A DNA stretch of 64,000 nt from contig CM040445.1 in the NCBI GenBank assembly GCA_022749755.1, forward strand, positions 18,063,182 to 18,127,181. Direction: 5' to 3'. The translations under genes were made by a program, and so were the position numbers. The DNA comes from Azadirachta indica. Lineage: Eukaryota > Streptophyta > Magnoliopsida > Sapindales > Meliaceae. The notes under the pieces were generated by a model that did not search any database, was not told the DNA's origin, and saw only the letters and a list, made by a program, of their open reading frames with translations. Positions 59,872 through 64,000 of the stretch are shown piece after piece. Position 1 is the first letter of the stretch. Each line of letters starts with the position of its first letter.

Positions 59872-60223
59872 ATGAAGCCAACAACAGTCGTGCCAATATT
59901 GCTTTTATGTGTTCTCCTTTCTGCTATCTCCTTGGTCAAAATTGAAGGTATAACTTGTTTGCATTTTGATTTTGATTTATTTTTAAAAATATAAACTTAT
60001 TTGATTATATTATGTTAATTATATTACAGGGCAGCAACTAAAATATTGTCGACAAACGCTGCCTCCTCGAGCAGAAGCTTGTGGTAGCGATGGAAAAACA
60101 AAATGTTTGCTTGATTTTCTGGGAGCATTTGGTGCAAGTAAGATGCCTAAGAACTGCATTTGTACAGATGTTCCACCTGCTAAACGAAGTTGCAGTTGTG
60201 AAATTGTTTGTGGATCCGCTTAA
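59872..60223 (+). CDS. Defensin-like Cys-rich secreted peptide, right copy
   Basis: Two exons (59872-59947, 60030-60223) in frame, 89 residues, identical in protein to the left copy. It keeps all features: 26-residue signal peptide, intron right after it, eight cysteines in the mature part. The two genes are divergent around the palindrome centre, 1411 bp apart, each pointing outward toward a truncated LysM copy in the opposite orientation. Confidence 0.87.
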
Positions 60224-60870
60224 ATTACCAATCACCAATTAATTGATTAATTAATTAATTAATTAATTAATTATTTGATTAATGTGATTTGGTTCTTTCC
60301 TTAATTATATAATTGTTGCAAACTACTTTCATCTCTTTTGTTTACAACAATTACTATTTATGTAATAATTACCAACTCCAACACATTAATTATTTGGTAA
60401 CAAAATAAAATTATTCTTAATTAATTTTCAGTGTTTAATTATATTTATTTATTTTTTACATTTTCTGCTATCCCATCCCACTTTAATTATTTTAATTTAA
60501 TTAATTTTTCATGAATAATCGGAAAATTAAAATTAGTCAAATTGTTTATTAGTCATATGGTGTAATTAATTTAGATAGTGTCAAAATAGAGGTGTTATAA
60601 TTTTTGGTCCATCTCTTGCCAATTAAAGTGCTATTTCGAAACTTTAATGTTTCAATAATGATCATAATACTGTATGGGAATCAATATAATATATACAAGT
60701 TCATCAATATAAAATATTTATTAACTATTAAGTTCATAAACTCTTTTTTATTTATTCTCGCATCTCAACATCTCTCTTCTACTATCCTGAGAGATTTAAG
60801 TAATTGAACCAACCAGTATCCAAAAACAGTTTAGAAAAAACCAGAGAAGCAACCAGAATATATTGCTCAA

Positions 60871-61486
60871 CACTTGTACTTCTTCCCTGGAAGAAGAAGG
60901 GATGTTAAGTTTCTGTCCTTTAAAAACACTATCAATATCCACAATATTCTTATTTGCAGCGGCAATCGAATACAAAGACACCCCATATTGCTTTGAAATC
61001 AAGGTCAAAGTCTCACCCCCGCCACCAAAACTCATATATATTCAGTTGGGTAGGTTTCAAATGCATCAAAAATCACAACTTTTAAGAACCCAACAAAATC
61101 TTACTCTTTGACCACTTGAACCAGCAGGTGTTTGGAATTCTTCAGACCATCTGCCATTTCCTGAAGTTGAATTCTCCATTTCTGCAACCAAAAAACATTT
61201 CATTTCCACCCATTTTTTAAACGTTCATTATGATTCAAGAAGTTGCTCAGAATCCGGAGAAATACAATATTTTACCTTTGACAGACCTCTAAAATGCCGG
61301 TTGATAGACAAACTAAAAAAACAGAAACCATAGAAGCAATCAAATTTTCTTAAGCGAAGAAACAGAGAAATTAAAAGAGTTTGAAAGTGATGAGGAAGAA
61401 CAGAAGGGAAACCTGTGAGATGGGAATAATATTGTTTGATTTGGAAGAAGCAGAACTCCTCGTCTGTGGCTTAGCTTCGGCTCCAT
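60871..61486 (-). pseudogene. Truncated LysM gene copy, right arm
   Basis: Exons 1-4 of the LysM gene are recognisable. Exon 1 (61486-61413) is intact from ATG to donor, and exons 2-3 are in frame. Exon 4 has lost both its acceptor (AG to CG) and its donor, as in the left arm. Exons 5-7 (membrane segment and tail) are missing. Confidence 0.88.
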
Positions 61487-62041
61487 CAAGATCACACACA
61501 GCCAAAGAGATTGATTGTTTATATGTGTTCCGATAAGTGCTTTCTCACGCAAATATCCTCAATTAAAAAATTTCAAGGAAAAATCAATATACCTCCTTAA
61601 ATTTTCAAAGAGTAAGACACCTTACCTTTAAAAAAAGTTAAAAGGCACTCTTATCATATTACTATTTATATTTTAATATAACTATTTTACTTTTTGCTAT
61701 TAAAAATATATAAAATAATTAAATTATTTTTATTTTTTTTACTTTATAATAATCAATATAATATTATTGTAACATTTAAATTTAAAAAGTATAATAATAT
61801 TTTAATCCTTAATTATTTTTTCCTTCAAAATTTATAATAAAATATTTATAAGATCTATTTATATATAATTTTTAAAATATATCATATTATTAAAATAGTT
61901 TATTTCAAAAAATTATGTATAATTAATTATAAAATTTTTTATAATATAAAATTTGTTGTCAAAATTTCTTAAATGTTTTCAAAATTATATATAATTTTGA
62001 CAATATTAATTATACATAATTCTTAAAATAAATTATTTTAA

Positions 62042-62347
62042 GGGAGAATGCCCAATTGCCCCCTAATTTTTAAGCTAATACGCCATTATTTTTATATATT
62101 TTTTCTAATGCCCCATCATTCTTATATATTTTCTCTAATACCCAATCATTCTCTTGAATTTCGATTTTACCTTTCAACAATTTCAGCATGAACCATGAAA
62201 ATAGAAATAATTGAATGACAAAACCGAAAATATTTGAATTACTGAATTGTAAAATCGAAATTTAAGGGGGTGATGGGATATTAGAAAAAATATAAGAAGA
62301 TAATAGGGTATTAGTTCAAAAATAAGGGGCAAATCAGGCATTTTCTC
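62042..62347. mobile_element. MITE, Mutator type, 306 bp
   Basis: The ends are imperfect inverted repeats of about 40 bp: GGGAGAATGCCCAATTGCCC at the left, and AGAGAAAATGCCTGATTTGC at the right read on the opposite strand. The element is flanked by a 9-bp target duplication TTATTTTAA (62033-62041 and 62348-62356). The parent block at 55.6 kb lacks the insertion, giving a natural empty site. A 9-bp duplication is typical of Mutator-type elements. Confidence 0.9.
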
Positions 62348-62560
62348 TTATTTTAATAATACGAGATATTTTAGAAAATATATAATTAAATATTGTATAA
62401 ATTTGATAACAAATTTGGAAGGAAACAAATAAATAAAGGTCAACATATTATTATTTTTAAATTTAAATGTTAAAATAAGATTATATAATCTATTATAAAA
62501 TAAAAATAAAAATGGTATAATTACTTTAGATATTTTTAATAGTGAAAGGGTTAAATAGTT

Positions 62561-63664
62561 AAATTAAGTTATAAATAATAACTTTAAAAGGATATTTTGA
62601 CTTTCGTCAAAATTCGGGGTATCTTGTCTTTATCAAAATTTTATAAGAATATATCAACTTTTTTCAAAAATCAGGGTAAGGTAAAGTAAAATATCCCTTT
62701 TTATTATTGACATATTAATTAGAGTTATAAGGAATGTATATAAATAATCATCAAACCTTTCTCATTCTTAAAATTTAATGAGATTATAATTGAGAAAATC
62801 ACTCTCATAAACTATTGCATTAATTGGGATAAAATTACAAAGTTTAATAAGTTGAGGATAATCGATTTTCATTTAAAGTAGAGATAATTTTATACATTCA
62901 ATGCTAATTAAGATTGCACAAACTCTTTAAATATTTTTTTATGAAAATATATAGACTCTAAAATAATTTCATAAAATTATTATATAAAATTATCATATTA
63001 TCCTTAATAACATTAATTAATAAATAACAATACTCAAATTAGTAGATAACACTACTTAATTAGTTGCACATAATTATTTTTAATATTTTTGTTGCAATTT
63101 CTAATTCAACCACGAAAGGATTATATACACGTGTGCCTCTGTGCTTGCGCAACTACCTAAAAAAAAATTAAAATAAATAGTGATAAGTACATATTATGAG
63201 TATGAAATACATCAATAGAAAATGTATTAATTTTTTAATTCCTACCTAAATTATATATAAATTTGATTGATAAAATACATTTATTAATATTTTTACCCTC
63301 TCATTTTTTAAAAATTAATAATTTACACATCAATTTATAATTTTTTTAAAAGTTGTCCTACTAGCTTTTATTTATTTTATATTTTGACCCCCTTAAAATA
63401 TTAATTAAGTGTCTAAAAAAATTGATAATTAAATGTATTTTTATATTCTTATTTAATAGTTTAATTTGATTATGATTAAAAAATTAAAAAAAATTGATTG
63501 TCTTTGTTTATAATAAATATAAATATAATATATATTTCTATTTTCTTTTATTTATATTAATTATACGCTTGATAATTTTTGTTGAAAACATAATAAAAAT
63601 AATATAAAATTTAAACAGATATATTAAATAAAAGTTATACAAGTATTATTTAAATAATTTTTGT
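62561..63664. other. AT-rich intergenic region
   Basis: No coding region or clear repeat. It contains A/T runs and low-complexity stretches. Confidence 0.5.
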
Positions 63665-63762
63665 TGAGATGGGAATAATGTTTCTTGATTCAGAAGAAGC
63701 AGAACTCCTCGTCTGTGGCTTAGCTTCGGCTCCATCAAAATCACACACAGCCAAAGAGATTT
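63665..63762 (-). pseudogene. Isolated LysM exon 1 fragment
   Basis: About 98 bp matching the first exon and leader of the LysM gene (GAGATGGGAATAATG through TCGTCTGTGGCTTAGCTTCG to AGCCAAAGAGATT). Flanks on both sides are unrelated. It is a third dispersed fragment of the same 5' end. Confidence 0.8.
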
Positions 63763-64000
63763 GGGTTCGTTTGGTATAACTTTTCAAATAGAGTTTTTTA
63801 AAGTAGAGTTTTTACTTGCAGAATTTTTAACAAAAATTTATTAATTGTTTGGTTGTCACAAATTACTTTTAAGAAAAATTTGAGTAATTACTTTAATAGA
63901 CAGATTTTTAATGTTTTATTTTAAAGAAATTACGCAGAATTTTTAAAATAAAGTATGGGTATTTTAAAAATTTTATTTTTTAAAAAAGTTGGAGAAGCTA
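63763..64000. other. Window end, unclassified AT-rich sequence
   Basis: Begins abruptly with TGGGTTCGTTTGGTATAAC after the exon 1 fragment. Its GTTTGGT-type start resembles the end of plant hAT-like MITEs, but the other end is outside the window. Confidence 0.25.

Larger units (their letters stand above)
59358..61333. repeat. Right arm of the large inverted repeat
   Basis: 1976 bp, reverse complement of 57031-58973. It has small insertions relative to the left arm, for example an extra AATAAACAATTTGACT-like segment near 60540. Its outer end continues seamlessly into sequence homologous to the LysM gene upstream region, so this is likely the original arm and the left arm the derived one. Confidence 0.95.
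60773..62560 (-). repeat. Direct segmental duplicate of 54353-55830
   Basis: Same orientation as the parent block, and still matching through the AT-rich upstream DNA to about 62.56 kb, with a 306-bp MITE inserted at 62042. Its lower part lies within the right palindrome arm. Confidence 0.82.

Overview
This is nuclear DNA from a flowering plant, almost certainly a eudicot. The evidence is AT-rich intergenic DNA, genes split by short GT-AG introns with T-rich acceptors, plant-specific families (OPR reductases, LHT amino-acid permease, glucuronoxylan methyltransferase, a defensin-like secreted peptide), Mutator-type transposon debris and one 100-base assembly gap. Splice sites were placed by eye and checked for reading-frame continuity across every exon; no transcript data were available.

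Layout. (1) 1-15.8 kb: a tandem array of six subgroup-I 12-oxophytodienoate reductase (OPR) copies, all on +. Copy A is cut by the window edge and looks chimeric. Copies B, C, D and F have open frames. Copy E is a decayed pseudogene. None has the C-terminal SRL-type peroxisomal signal of OPR3, so they resemble cytosolic OPR1/OPR2. Several differ at active-site positions, and the D, E and F promoters share an as-1/TGACG-type module. A Mutator-like (PB1-domain) remnant lies between A and B. (2) 16.1-18.9 kb: a secreted plant protein of unknown function (DUF7705-like) on -. (3) 18.9-27.6 kb: gene-poor AT-rich DNA with microsatellites, the gap and a degenerate tandem array. (4) 27.6-29.6 kb: an LHT-type amino-acid transporter whose first exon I could not place. 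(5) 30.2-44.3 kb: three housekeeping organelle/RNA genes. These are a mitochondrial NDUFAF5-like protein (-), a plastid double-GST_N thioredoxin-fold protein (+) divergent from it, and the queuine tRNA-ribosyltransferase accessory subunit QTRT2 (-). (6) 48.1-49.1 kb: an intronless glucuronoxylan 4-O-methyltransferase (secondary wall xylan) with a cluster of MYB46-type AC elements upstream. (7) 50.5-52.2 kb: a small conserved basic protein. (8) 52.9-55.1 kb: a seven-exon LysM-domain membrane protein. (9) 55.8-62.6 kb: a rearranged region. A direct segmental duplicate of the 5' half of the LysM gene is fused to a defensin-like gene, and that composite has been inverted-duplicated into a palindrome of about 4.3 kb with arms of about 1.95 kb and a 384-bp centre. 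A long-TIR element borders one side, and a 306-bp MITE with a 9-bp target duplication lies beyond the other.

The two most interesting regions are the OPR array, where duplication, exchange and active-site divergence are all visible, and the palindromic defensin-like locus. In the latter, both peptide genes point at truncated LysM copies, so read-through RNA would be antisense to the intact LysM gene nearby.
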